A DNA stretch of 29,504 nucleotides from an uncultured Collinsella sp. (GTDB lineage: Bacteria; Actinomycetota; Coriobacteriia; Coriobacteriales; Coriobacteriaceae), in assembly GCA_900549455.1 (NCBI GenBank), contig UROM01000012.1:1-29504 (forward strand), given 5' to 3'. Each line of letters starts with the position of its first letter. The stretch's first letter is position 1. The notes beneath the pieces were generated by a model. The model saw nothing but the letters and a program-made list of their open reading frames with translations, did no database searches and was not told the DNA's origin. Of the stretch, positions 13,461 through 20,208 are shown piece by piece. The position numbers and the translations under genes are program-made.

Positions 13461-14879
13461 ATGGGCAACGTGAACAACATGCCGTTTCTCTGGGGTTCCG
13501 CCACGGCGTCTTATCAGTGCGAGGGTGCCTGGAACGAAGACGGCAAAGGCCTCGGCGAGTGGGATTTCTTTAACCACACAAGCAATAAGAACATCAACCA
13601 TGTTGACGGTGATGTATCTTGCGACTTCTACCATCGCTATGAAGAAGATATCCGCATGATGAAAGAAGGCGGACAAAACACCTATCGCTTCTCTCTTTCA
13701 TGGAGTCGAATCATCCCCACGGGTATCGGCGAAGTGAATGAAAAGGGTATCGATTTTTATAATCGGGTCATTGATTGCTGCCTCGAAAATGGCATAGAGC
13801 CCAACGTTACGCTGTTCCATTACGATCTGCCATTCACGCTTGCTTGCAAAGGCGGATGGCTGAACAACGACATGGCAGAGTGGTTCTGCAAATACGCCAA
13901 GATTTGCTTTGAGCGCTTTGGAGACCGCGTCAAAATCTGGGCTACCGTTAACGAGCCGCATTTCTACAGCTACTGCGTAAACATGTTGGGCAACTATCCC
14001 CCCAATCGATCGCTCGACGTTCAGTCGTACATGCAGTTTCAGTACAACCTGATGCGCGCAAGCGCACTCGCAGTCCGAGCATATCGTCAAATGGGCTACG
14101 ACGGCATCATCGGCGCCGTCCACGATGGCGGCGTTGTCGAACTCGACCCGGCAACCGAGCACCCCGATGACGTATTTCGATACGCAGACTTTTTCGCCAA
14201 TCGCATGATTCTGGCACCAGCACTTCAGGGTCAACTGCCGCCAGAAATGGACGAAATCCTTGAAAAACTTGGCGTCTCGCTCTATCGATCCCCAAATGAC
14301 GTAGAAGAATTCAGAGACGGTAAAGTCGATTTTATTGGACTCAACGTGTATTGCCGAGAGTATGTAACCGACTGGCACGGTGGAGAGCTTGCCGTTTCGG
14401 CGAACAATAAGGGCGGTTCGAGCAAAAAGGTCGAAGGAAAATGCATTGCACCCTTGTTTGAAAGCGCCCGCGACAGCAATGTTCCCCGCAATAAATGGGG
14501 CCGCGAAATACTCCCAAGTTGCATGTATTCAACCATCATGGATGTCCATGAGCGCTATGACGCGCCCCGCATCTTTATTACGGAAAACGGACATGGCGCC
14601 TATGAGCAACCAGACGCAGACGGAATGATCCACGATGATGACCGCATCGAGCTTCTGGGCCAGTTCATCGAGCACATGATGAGGGCTAAGCGCGACGGCG
14701 CACGCGTTGAGGGCTACTACCTTTGGTCGACGATGGATCTGTATAGCTGGATCAACGGCTACGAAAAACGATACGGACTTGTCCATATCGACTTCGAGAA
14801 CAATCTGGAGCGCACCCCCAAAAAGAGCTGGTATTGGTACCGAGACCTTATCTCGAAGTATCAGGAGCAGGAAGGTTAG
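13461..14879 (+). CDS. GH1 6-phospho-beta-glucosidase
   Basis: A 472-residue glycoside hydrolase family 1 enzyme. The start at 13461 (MGNVNNMPFLWGSATASYQC) is chosen over ATGs at 13443 and 13446 because GGAAAGGGG at 13449-13455 serves it. The acid/base Glu is in ATVNEPHF (E165) and the nucleophile Glu in IFITENGHG (E375). A KRYG block near 437 replaces the E-W pair typical of non-phosphorylated substrates and supports 6-phosphate recognition. It would cleave phosphorylated aryl-, cello- or gentio-type beta-glucosides inside the cell, releasing glucose 6-phosphate. The PTS gene 9 bp downstream supplies the phosphorylated substrate. Confidence 0.92.
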   Translation: MGNVNNMPFLWGSATASYQCEGAWNEDGKGLGEWDFFNHTSNKNINHVDGDVSCDFYHRYEEDIRMMKEGGQNTYRFSLSWSRIIPTGIGEVNEKGIDFYNRVIDCCLENGIEPNVTLFHYDLPFTLACKGGWLNNDMAEWFCKYAKICFERFGDRVKIWATVNEPHFYSYCVNMLGNYPPNRSLDVQSYMQFQYNLMRASALAVRAYRQMGYDGIIGAVHDGGVVELDPATEHPDDVFRYADFFANRMILAPALQGQLPPEMDEILEKLGVSLYRSPNDVEEFRDGKVDFIGLNVYCREYVTDWHGGELAVSANNKGGSSKKVEGKCIAPLFESARDSNVPRNKWGREILPSCMYSTIMDVHERYDAPRIFITENGHGAYEQPDADGMIHDDDRIELLGQFIEHMMRAKRDGARVEGYYLWSTMDLYSWINGYEKRYGLVHIDFENNLERTPKKSWYWYRDLISKYQEQEG

Positions 14880-14888
14880 GAGAAAGAG

Positions 14889-16289
14889 ATGAAATATCAG
14901 GCAATGTCCGAAACAGTCCTAAAGGCTGTTGGCGGCAAAGAGAACATTACATCGGTAACTCATTGTGCGACGCGCCTTCGCATCGACGCACGAGACACCT
15001 CGATCATCGATCTCCAGCTCGCCAAATCGGCCGACCAGGCGCTCGGGGCAGTAGTCAGCGGTGGCCAGCTTCAGGTGATCATCGGCCCCAACGTCACCGA
15101 GGCTTACAACGACTTCCTCGACTTTGCGGGAATCGAAGTCGGCGGAGGCGCGGTTGCCGACGATGCCCAAACCGCCAAGGATCTTGCAGAGGGTATCAAA
15201 AGCGGCAACACTGCCATGAGCCTAGTTGAGAAATTCGGAAATGTCTCCGCACAGGTATTCATGCCCATCGTCCCGGCGCTCATCGTTGGCGGACTCATTC
15301 TTTCGATCAAGAATCTCCTGGTCAATTATTGTGGATTGAGCACCGATAGCGGAACCGCCCAGGTTCTGCTGGCGATCTTCAGCGCCTCATTTAGCTTCCT
15401 GCCCGTTTACCTCGGCTATCAGCTCGCCGCCGTCATGAAGATGCAGCCTATCATGGGCGCACTGCTGGGCGCAATCATGATTAGCTCGTCTATTAGCGGT
15501 GCTGAGGGTCTCGACTTTCTTGGCATCCCCATCCCGACGAATGACTACTCGAGCACGGTGGTGCCAATCGTACTGGGCGTTGTGTTCATGTACTTTGTTG
15601 ATCGCGGTCTTCAGAAAATCATCCCCGACATTACCAAACTGTTCTTGAAGCCGCTGCTCACCATGTTCATCGTCGTGCCTGTTGAGCTGATTATCCTCGG
15701 CCCCGCCGGCAGCATGATGGGCTACGCGCTGAGTGATGCCGCCACGTGGCTCATGGATAACGTGGCATTTATCGCTACTCCAATCCTTGCAGCCCTTAAC
15801 CCCTATTTTGTCATGCTCGGTCTTGATAAGGCCTACATCGCGATCGAAGTTACGAGCTTGGCGCAGCTCGGCTGGGCGCCCATCATCTTTGGCTTCATCT
15901 CAAACCTCTGCATTGGCGGCACGAGTCTCGCCTTGGCAACTGCAATGAAAGGCAACAAGGAGAAGAGAGGTATGGTCACCACGGTTGCCGTCACCGCACT
16001 TTGCGGCGTAACTGAGCCCGCATTTTACGGCTGCCTCATCGAGCGTCCCCGCCTGCTTGTCGGCACGGCAATCGGCGCCCTCTGCGCGGGACTCCCTGCA
16101 GGTATCTTCGTCCTGAAGGAGTATGTTGCGGGAGCATGCCCCGGTCTTCTTTCTGCGCTGATCTTTATCGCTCCCGATGGATCCATGGGCAACTTCGTAC
16201 TGGCGTGCGTTGTCGCCGTCATCGCCATCGTCGTCTCGTTCATCGCTGCACGCGTGATTATCAAGAAGAATCCCAACTATATTGAGTAA
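14889..16289 (+). CDS. PTS beta-glucoside-type transporter subunit EIIBC
   Basis: A 466-residue membrane permease of the glucose/sucrose/beta-glucoside PTS superfamily. The EIIB domain spans about 1-90 with the phosphorylated Cys in SVTHCATRLR (C26). The EIIC domain (about 105-460) has about ten hydrophobic segments and the conserved substrate loop GVTEPAFYGCLIERPR. It imports and phosphorylates a beta-glucoside for the upstream hydrolase. It lacks the C-terminal EIIA domain of BglF-type enzymes, so a separate EIIA (perhaps the glucose one) must feed it. AGGAGAAAGAG precedes the ATG. The terminator at 16391 ends the operon. Confidence 0.92.
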   Translation: MKYQAMSETVLKAVGGKENITSVTHCATRLRIDARDTSIIDLQLAKSADQALGAVVSGGQLQVIIGPNVTEAYNDFLDFAGIEVGGGAVADDAQTAKDLAEGIKSGNTAMSLVEKFGNVSAQVFMPIVPALIVGGLILSIKNLLVNYCGLSTDSGTAQVLLAIFSASFSFLPVYLGYQLAAVMKMQPIMGALLGAIMISSSISGAEGLDFLGIPIPTNDYSSTVVPIVLGVVFMYFVDRGLQKIIPDITKLFLKPLLTMFIVVPVELIILGPAGSMMGYALSDAATWLMDNVAFIATPILAALNPYFVMLGLDKAYIAIEVTSLAQLGWAPIIFGFISNLCIGGTSLALATAMKGNKEKRGMVTTVAVTALCGVTEPAFYGCLIERPRLLVGTAIGALCAGLPAGIFVLKEYVAGACPGLLSALIFIAPDGSMGNFVLACVVAVIAIVVSFIAARVIIKKNPNYIE

Positions 16290-16390
16290 ATGCCCGCTGT
16301 TTGCATTGGGGACATCCTCGGCAGACCGTTAGCAAGAACCCAAGAAGTCCCTTAGGGGCTCGATTAATCCATTCGGATTCCTGAGGCACA

Positions 16391-16430
16391 AACGACCCCG
16401 ATTCCACAATGAAATCGGGGTCGTTGTTTC
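16391..16430 (+). terminator. Intrinsic terminator of the bgl-PTS operon
   Basis: AACGACCCCGATT (16391-16403) and AATCGGGGTCGTT (16413-16425) form a perfect 13-bp stem followed by GTTTC, 101 bp past the PTS stop. Confidence 0.85.
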
Positions 16431-16481
16431 TGAAGCCTTCGATAGACAATCGGTGTTTACCTTAGCTCCCTATCCAAGTTA

Positions 16482-16511
16482 ATTATCCACGCTCGTTCTC
16501 CGGCCGGCAGA
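16482..16511 (+). repeat. Right copy of 30-bp imperfect direct repeat flanking sugar module
   Basis: ATTATCCACGCTCGTTCTCC continues to GGCCGGCAGA. It matches 12431-12460 at 25 of 30 positions in the same orientation and lies just beyond the PTS terminator. Confidence 0.65.
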
Positions 16512-16577
16512 TTTTCTTCTCTCGCGTGTCCAGAAATCCACGCTCGAGCAGGACGTCCAGGTCCGCACCCGCCCTTG

Positions 16578-16712
16578 TCTCGATCTGTAACAGCAAGAGG
16601 CCTATTCCGCTTCTACATGTTACAGATCAAGATATTCCTGAAACACCCTAAGTTTTATCTCAATCTGTAACAGTTAGATGCCAAATATCGGTCTTGGTGT
16701 TACAGATTTAGA
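16578..16712. repeat. Two tandem palindromic units, 80-bp period
   Basis: Unit 1 has arms ATCTGTAACA (16583-16592) and TGTTACAGAT (16618-16627). Unit 2 has arms AATCTGTAACA (16662-16672) and TGTTACAGATT (16698-16708). Each has a 25-nt spacer of different sequence, and outer TCTC/AGA flanks lengthen the arms to 15 with one mismatch. The units are exactly 80 bp apart. They resemble intergenic palindromic repeats or paired binding sites; no T tracts follow. Confidence 0.75.
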
Positions 16713-16782
16713 CAAACTGGAGGACGAGACAAACCAAAAACGGAATGGGCGCTAACCCGATGGCGCACCACCTAAATAGAAA

Positions 16783-16813
16783 CGGGCCCTGTCCCACAAG
16801 GGAACAGAGCCCG
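16783..16813 (-). terminator. Intrinsic terminator after tRNA-Thr(UGU)
   Basis: On the minus strand CGGGCTCTGTTCCC pairs with GGGACAGGGCCCG (one weak pair) over a short loop, followed by TTTCTATTT. It ends the single-tRNA transcript before the sugar module. Confidence 0.75.
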
Positions 16814-16822
16814 AAACTCTCA

Positions 16823-16897
16823 TGGAGCCAGTGACAGGAATCGAACCTGCAACCCACTGATTACAAATCAGTTGCGCTACCGTTGCGCCACACTGGC
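16823..16897 (-). tRNA. tRNA-Thr (anticodon TGT)
   Basis: A 75-nt cloverleaf on the minus strand. The acceptor stem GCCAGTG (16897-16891) pairs with CACTGGC (16833-16827), the anticodon loop is TTTGTAA, and CCA is encoded at 16825-16823. It corresponds to E. coli thrU, which in that genome lies directly before tyrU; here 4.8 kb separate them. Confidence 0.96.
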
Positions 16898-16927
16898 ACA
16901 CTTGGCACTTTCGCGCGAAGCCAGATA

Positions 16928-16956
16928 AGAATAAAGGAATTGCGGACGAGGCGCAA
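16928..16956 (-). promoter_or_regulatory. Promoter of tRNA-Thr(UGU)
   Basis: On the minus strand TTGCGC (16956-16951) and TATTCT (16933-16928) are 17 bp apart, about 31 bp before the mature tRNA. Confidence 0.7.
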
Positions 16957-16980
16957 CAGACCCTTTGACCGACCACATCT

Positions 16981-17051
16981 TAAAACTATTCGTCAGAACG
17001 AATAGTTTTAATTACAATGGAATAGATAAAACTATTCGTTCTGGCGAAGGG
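16981..17051 (+). promoter_or_regulatory. Double operator/promoter region of the HTH-HipA gene
   Basis: Site A is a perfect 14-bp inverted repeat: TTAAAACTATTCGT (16981-16994) and ACGAATAGTTTTAA (16999-17012) with a 4-nt spacer. Site B repeats the left half, AAAACTATTCGT (17029-17040), followed by a degenerate right half CGAAGGGTTT (17045-17054) that contains the ribosome site GAAGGG (17046-17051). Possible promoters are TTGACC (16965-16970) with TATTCG (16988-16993, inside site A), or a -10 TACAAT at 17014-17019. This layout suits autorepression at both transcription and translation start. Confidence 0.75.
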
Positions 17052-17058
17052 TTTCGCG

Positions 17059-18399
17059 ATGTTGACCACGAAGGAAGCTGCAGAGCTACTCGACATCACC
17101 CCGCGCAGGGTGCAAGAGCTCATAAAAAACGGAGCACTTGAGGCACGCAAGGCTTCTGGTGTATGGCTCATCGACAAAGACAGCGTCAACGCACGACTCC
17201 GCTCCGTGACCAAAGCGGGGGGACGCCCCCGTCGAGGCCATGGAAAAAGCGAGATTACGTTTACCCTCATGAACCGCACGCACGAAGTCGCCCAGCTGGT
17301 CTACAGCACATCGCGAAAAGACTTTACCCACATCGGTGCCGACATCGATTACACCCACGCCCCTATTGGAATACTTGGCCCCAATAGTCCCGTGTCGCTC
17401 GACTCTTTCCGCATTTGGTGGCGAGGCCGCGGTATCCCGCTCGCGCGCATAGGACTTGCATCCCTGTTGGCAGAAGCCGCAGTCGATGTTCCCGATGAAC
17501 TCGTACAGCGAAATCTTGGCCTCTCCTTATCCGACCAGTATTGGATTAGGCCCCAAGACTCCGGTCTCGCGTGGGAAGATATCAATTTCTTCAATAATGC
17601 TTTTGACGACGTCTCGCTAACCATTGCACCCTTCGCCCCGGAGGGTAAGGCAGCTGCCGCAAAGCCTGACAACACCTCGGACGGCAATCTTCAAAAGTAC
17701 TGGACATGCGAGGGTGACCGTCGAATCCTCCACAAGGCAGGTGCACATCTAAACCAGGAACCTTATAACGAGCTGGTGGCGACTGCACTTCACCGTCGCA
17801 TCCTAAACGGTTGCGATTATGTACCCTATTCGCTCGAAGGCGCGGGTACTTCCGCCTTGAGCACATGCAATGTCTTCTTAACTGACGAAGAAGAATATGT
17901 CCCTGCGTTCTATGTAAACCAGCATGCAAATGCAGACGAGCGACTAACCGATTACGAACGGTATGTAGCAAACAGCGAGGAGCTTGGAGCGACAGATATA
18001 AAAGACGCCCTTGACCGCATGATCGTATGCGATGACATCATTGCCAACTACGACCGTCATTGGCGCAACTTCGGCCTCGTGCGAAACGTCAACTCACTGG
18101 CCTGCAGACCAGCCCCCATCTTCGATTCGGGCTCATCACTCTGGTGCAACATATCACTAGAGGAGCTTAGGGCGGGAGAGCACAGTTTTACCAGCGCACA
18201 ATTTCATTCAAGTCCCGCCAAACAAATGTTGCTCGTCGAGGACATGGGCTGGTTTGACGGCGACAAACTCGAGGGCTTTGTCGACGAGGCGATCGAGATT
18301 CTGTCTAAAAACGATGCCCTAGCAGCGAGACTGCCTTATCTAAAAGAGGCGCTAACGTGGCGCCTCGAAAGAATAATCGACATCGCTGAATGGAGTTAG
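17059..18399 (+). CDS. Excisionase-type HTH fused to HipA-like kinase
   Basis: A 446-residue fusion. Residues 1-50 are a MerR/excisionase-type HTH (LTTKEAAELLDITPRRVQEL, then a wing with SGVWLIDKDSV). A basic linker GGRPRRGHGK (54-63) follows. Residues about 65-165 resemble the HipA N-terminal subdomain. Residues 205-446 are a HipA-like Ser/Thr kinase: glycine-loop SDGNLQKYW (207-215), Lys226, Glu234 in NQEPYNE, catalytic loop NYDRHWRNFG with N330, D332, H334 and N337, and metal-binding IFDSGSSL with D356. All catalytic positions are intact. Usually the antitoxin HipB carries the DNA-binding role on a separate chain; here it is joined to the kinase. The start has GAAGGG 7 bp upstream inside an operator-like repeat. 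No partner gene is adjacent; the next gene is convergent. Substrate unknown. Confidence 0.85.
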   Translation: MLTTKEAAELLDITPRRVQELIKNGALEARKASGVWLIDKDSVNARLRSVTKAGGRPRRGHGKSEITFTLMNRTHEVAQLVYSTSRKDFTHIGADIDYTHAPIGILGPNSPVSLDSFRIWWRGRGIPLARIGLASLLAEAAVDVPDELVQRNLGLSLSDQYWIRPQDSGLAWEDINFFNNAFDDVSLTIAPFAPEGKAAAAKPDNTSDGNLQKYWTCEGDRRILHKAGAHLNQEPYNELVATALHRRILNGCDYVPYSLEGAGTSALSTCNVFLTDEEEYVPAFYVNQHANADERLTDYERYVANSEELGATDIKDALDRMIVCDDIIANYDRHWRNFGLVRNVNSLACRPAPIFDSGSSLWCNISLEELRAGEHSFTSAQFHSSPAKQMLLVEDMGWFDGDKLEGFVDEAIEILSKNDALAARLPYLKEALTWRLERIIDIAEWS

Positions 18400-18426
18400 C
18401 GAGGCAGCATTGCCCCGCCAACTTCC

Positions 18427-19104
18427 CTACCTCCCGCGAAGGGCCTTGAGCTTGGCCAGGGCATCGGGGCTCAGGCGGCTGCCCAGGGTCATCTTGATCT
18501 GCGGGGCTTCCTCGGCCTCGTGAACGTCGTTATCGATCTGTTTGATCTCGTCCACCAGCATGCGGCTCGAGATGCGCGTGACGCCCTTGCCCATGACGAC
18601 GGCCTGGATTGTGCCGTCACTCGATACCACGGAGCACGCGCGGCCCTCCTCGCGTGCCTCGATGCAGAGCTTCTGCACCACGGTATCGGCAGAGACGCCC
18701 GTCGGCGAAAACTCGATGCGCACGCCGCGGGCCGGCAGGTTGGGGCGCTCGCTGGAGATATTGCCCGCGCCGTCGAACACGATCACGGCCTCGTAGCGGC
18801 CCTGGGCAAACGCCGCAACATCGTTGATGAGTGCGGTGCGCGCCATATCGTGGACGTCGCTGGAATACGGATCGTCGGAATGGTCGTAGACGAGCTTTTC
18901 GTAGCGCGGCGTGCAGTGGATCACGTTGTAGCCGTCGACCACCAGCAGCTCGGGCTTATTGGAATGCACCGTCGAGACTGGGTCGGCGATAGCCTGTGCA
19001 AACGCATTGCCGCCCACGCCATAGGTCGCGGCCGAAACAATCGGCTTGGCCGAGCCTTCGCCAAAGCGCTTGGCCTTGGACTTGGCACGGTTCTTCTTGG
19101 ACAT
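18427..19104 (-). CDS. YacP/Rae1-like NYN-domain ribonuclease
   Basis: A 225-residue protein with a basic Lys-rich N-terminus and a NYN (PIN-like) nuclease domain: LLVVDGYNVIH at about 54-64 holds the first catalytic Asp, followed by VIVFDGAGN (about 107-115) and VVSSDGTIQ (about 160-168) with further acidic residues. The Bacillus homologue Rae1 (YacP) cleaves mRNA in the ribosomal A site. It starts 3 bp after the rlmB stop, with its ribosome site GGAGGAG inside the end of rlmB, as in Bacillus where yacO (rlmB) and yacP are adjacent. In Bacillus the next gene toward rpmG is sigH; here accessory genes intervene. Confidence 0.85.
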   Translation of the reverse strand: MSKKNRAKSKAKRFGEGSAKPIVSAATYGVGGNAFAQAIADPVSTVHSNKPELLVVDGYNVIHCTPRYEKLVYDHSDDPYSSDVHDMARTALINDVAAFAQGRYEAVIVFDGAGNISSERPNLPARGVRIEFSPTGVSADTVVQKLCIEAREEGRACSVVSSDGTIQAVVMGKGVTRISSRMLVDEIKQIDNDVHEAEEAPQIKMTLGSRLSPDALAKLKALRGR

Positions 19105-19107
19105 GCG

Positions 19108-20022
19108 TTACTCCTCCCCCATGAGCTCGCCGGCGTTGCGGCGCAGCCACTCAAAGCATAGCGCCGTCGTTGCCTGGGCAACATTGAGGCTCTCGGTCAT
19201 GCCGCGCTGGGGAAGCTTGGTCAAAAAGTCGCATTTCTCGAGCACCAGGCGCGAGATGCCGTCGCCCTCAGAGCCCATGACGAGCGCAACGCGGCCCTCG
19301 AAGGGGGCGTCCCAGCAGCTGCCCTCGGCGTGCTCGGAGGCACCGCCCACCCAAAAGCCAGCGGCCTTGAGGTCATCGAGCGCACGGGCGATATTGGGAA
19401 CCTGCGCGATGGGCAAATGCATGACGGCGCCGGCTGACGTCTTGTAGCTGCCCACGGTTACGCCAGCGGCACGCTTGTTGGCGATGATAACGCCCGCGGC
19501 GCCCACGACCTCGGCGGAGCGCACGATGGCGCCGAAGTTACCGTCGTCGGTCACGTGGTCGAGCACCACGACAAGCGCCGGACCGTCGCCCGCACGGTCG
19601 AGGATATCGGCGACATCGGCATAGGGGAAGTTGCCTACCTCGAGTGCGATGCCCTGGTGAGCGCCATGGCTCGACAGCGCATCGAGCTGTGCACGCGGCA
19701 CGTACTTAATGCGGACACCCGCGGCATTGAGGTCATCGACCAGGCGCGACAGGGCGGCATCGCGCTCCCCGCCCTCGGCGATGAGCGCGCACTTGATGGG
19801 AAAACCGGTGCGTAGCGCCTCGGCGGCAGCACGACGGCCTTCGATAAACTCGCCCTTGGGGGCCTGAACAGCGTCGCGGTTGCGATCGCGCTGCGGACGA
19901 GCGGCCTGGGCACGATCGCGCTGGCCCTTAGGAGCGGCAGCGCGATCATTGCGGCGAATCGGACGCGAGCTAGAAGCAGCCTGCTTGCCGCCACGAGGCG
20001 CACGCTTGCGATTGTCGGCCAT
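19108..20022 (-). CDS. rlmB: 23S rRNA (guanosine-2'-O-)-methyltransferase RlmB
   Basis: A 304-residue SpoU/TrmH-family enzyme. An Arg/Lys/Ala-rich extension of about 65 residues leads into the L30e-like substrate-binding domain (GEFIEGRRAAAEAL), then the knotted methyltransferase domain with motif 1 NFGAIVRSAEVVGA, motif 2 VMGSEGDGIS and motif 3 MTESLNVAQATTALCFE. It would methylate the 2'-O of the G2251-equivalent in the 23S P-loop. The start at 20022 (MADNRK) has AGGAGG 8 bp upstream and is preferred over ATG at 20043. A terminator separates it from cysS, so it needs its own promoter, which I cannot place with confidence. Confidence 0.93.
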   Translation of the reverse strand: MADNRKRAPRGGKQAASSSRPIRRNDRAAAPKGQRDRAQAARPQRDRNRDAVQAPKGEFIEGRRAAAEALRTGFPIKCALIAEGGERDAALSRLVDDLNAAGVRIKYVPRAQLDALSSHGAHQGIALEVGNFPYADVADILDRAGDGPALVVVLDHVTDDGNFGAIVRSAEVVGAAGVIIANKRAAGVTVGSYKTSAGAVMHLPIAQVPNIARALDDLKAAGFWVGGASEHAEGSCWDAPFEGRVALVMGSEGDGISRLVLEKCDFLTKLPQRGMTESLNVAQATTALCFEWLRRNAGELMGEE

Positions 20023-20052
20023 AAAGCGACCTCCTAAATACAACTATCAATC

Positions 20053-20097
20053 GAAACAAAATAAACGACCGCCCATGAATATTAATTCGGGCGGTCG
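20053..20097 (-). terminator. Intrinsic terminator between cysS and rlmB
   Basis: CGACCGCCC (20066-20074) and GGGCGGTCG (20089-20097) form a 9-bp stem. On the minus strand it is followed by TTTATTTTGTTT (20065-20054), a strong U tract. It ends the disA-ispD-ispF-cysS transcript 31 bp before the rlmB start. Confidence 0.9.
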
Positions 20098-20100
20098 GTA

Positions 20101-20202
20101 CGGGTTTTCCAAGTGCCCGAGATTGCCGTGAAAGAGGAGCGACGCGTACTTGAGTACGCGAGCGACGGTTTGAACGGCAAGGTCGGGTGCTTGGGAAACC
20201 CG
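20101..20202 (+). other. Long three-part structured element downstream of cysS
   Basis: The outer arms 20101-20120 (CGGGTTTTCCAAGTGCCCGA) and 20183-20202 (TCGGGTGCTTGGGAAACCCG) pair over all 20 positions when G-T is allowed. The second arms TTGCCGT (20123-20129) and ACGGCAA (20174-20180) pair perfectly, and the centre is the palindrome CGCGTACTTGAGTACGCG (20143-20160). Three outer pairs are G-U only if the plus strand is the RNA; on the minus strand they become A-C mismatches. That suggests a plus-strand RNA, antisense to the cysS-rlmB operon, or a repeat element inserted in that sense. No promoter was identified. Confidence 0.6.
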
Positions 20203-20208
20203 CAGGGA

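Larger units (their letters stand above)
16431..16782. other. Non-coding gap at the right edge of the sugar module
   Basis: No gene is visible here. The stretch holds the right copy of the 30-bp direct repeat (16482-16511), an 11-bp echo ATCCACGCTCG at 16536-16546 (also at 16485-16495), and two tandem palindromic units (16578-16712), listed separately. It ends at the terminator of tRNA-Thr. Confidence 0.6.

Noticed and set aside
16578..16712. Tandem repeats as a short CRISPR array
   Set aside because: The repeated words are inverted arms of palindromes, not direct repeats with uniform unit length, and there are no cas genes.
20101..20202. T-box or other tRNA-sensing leader for cysS
   Set aside because: The element lies downstream of cysS on its coding strand, not upstream, and no T-box sequence is visible.
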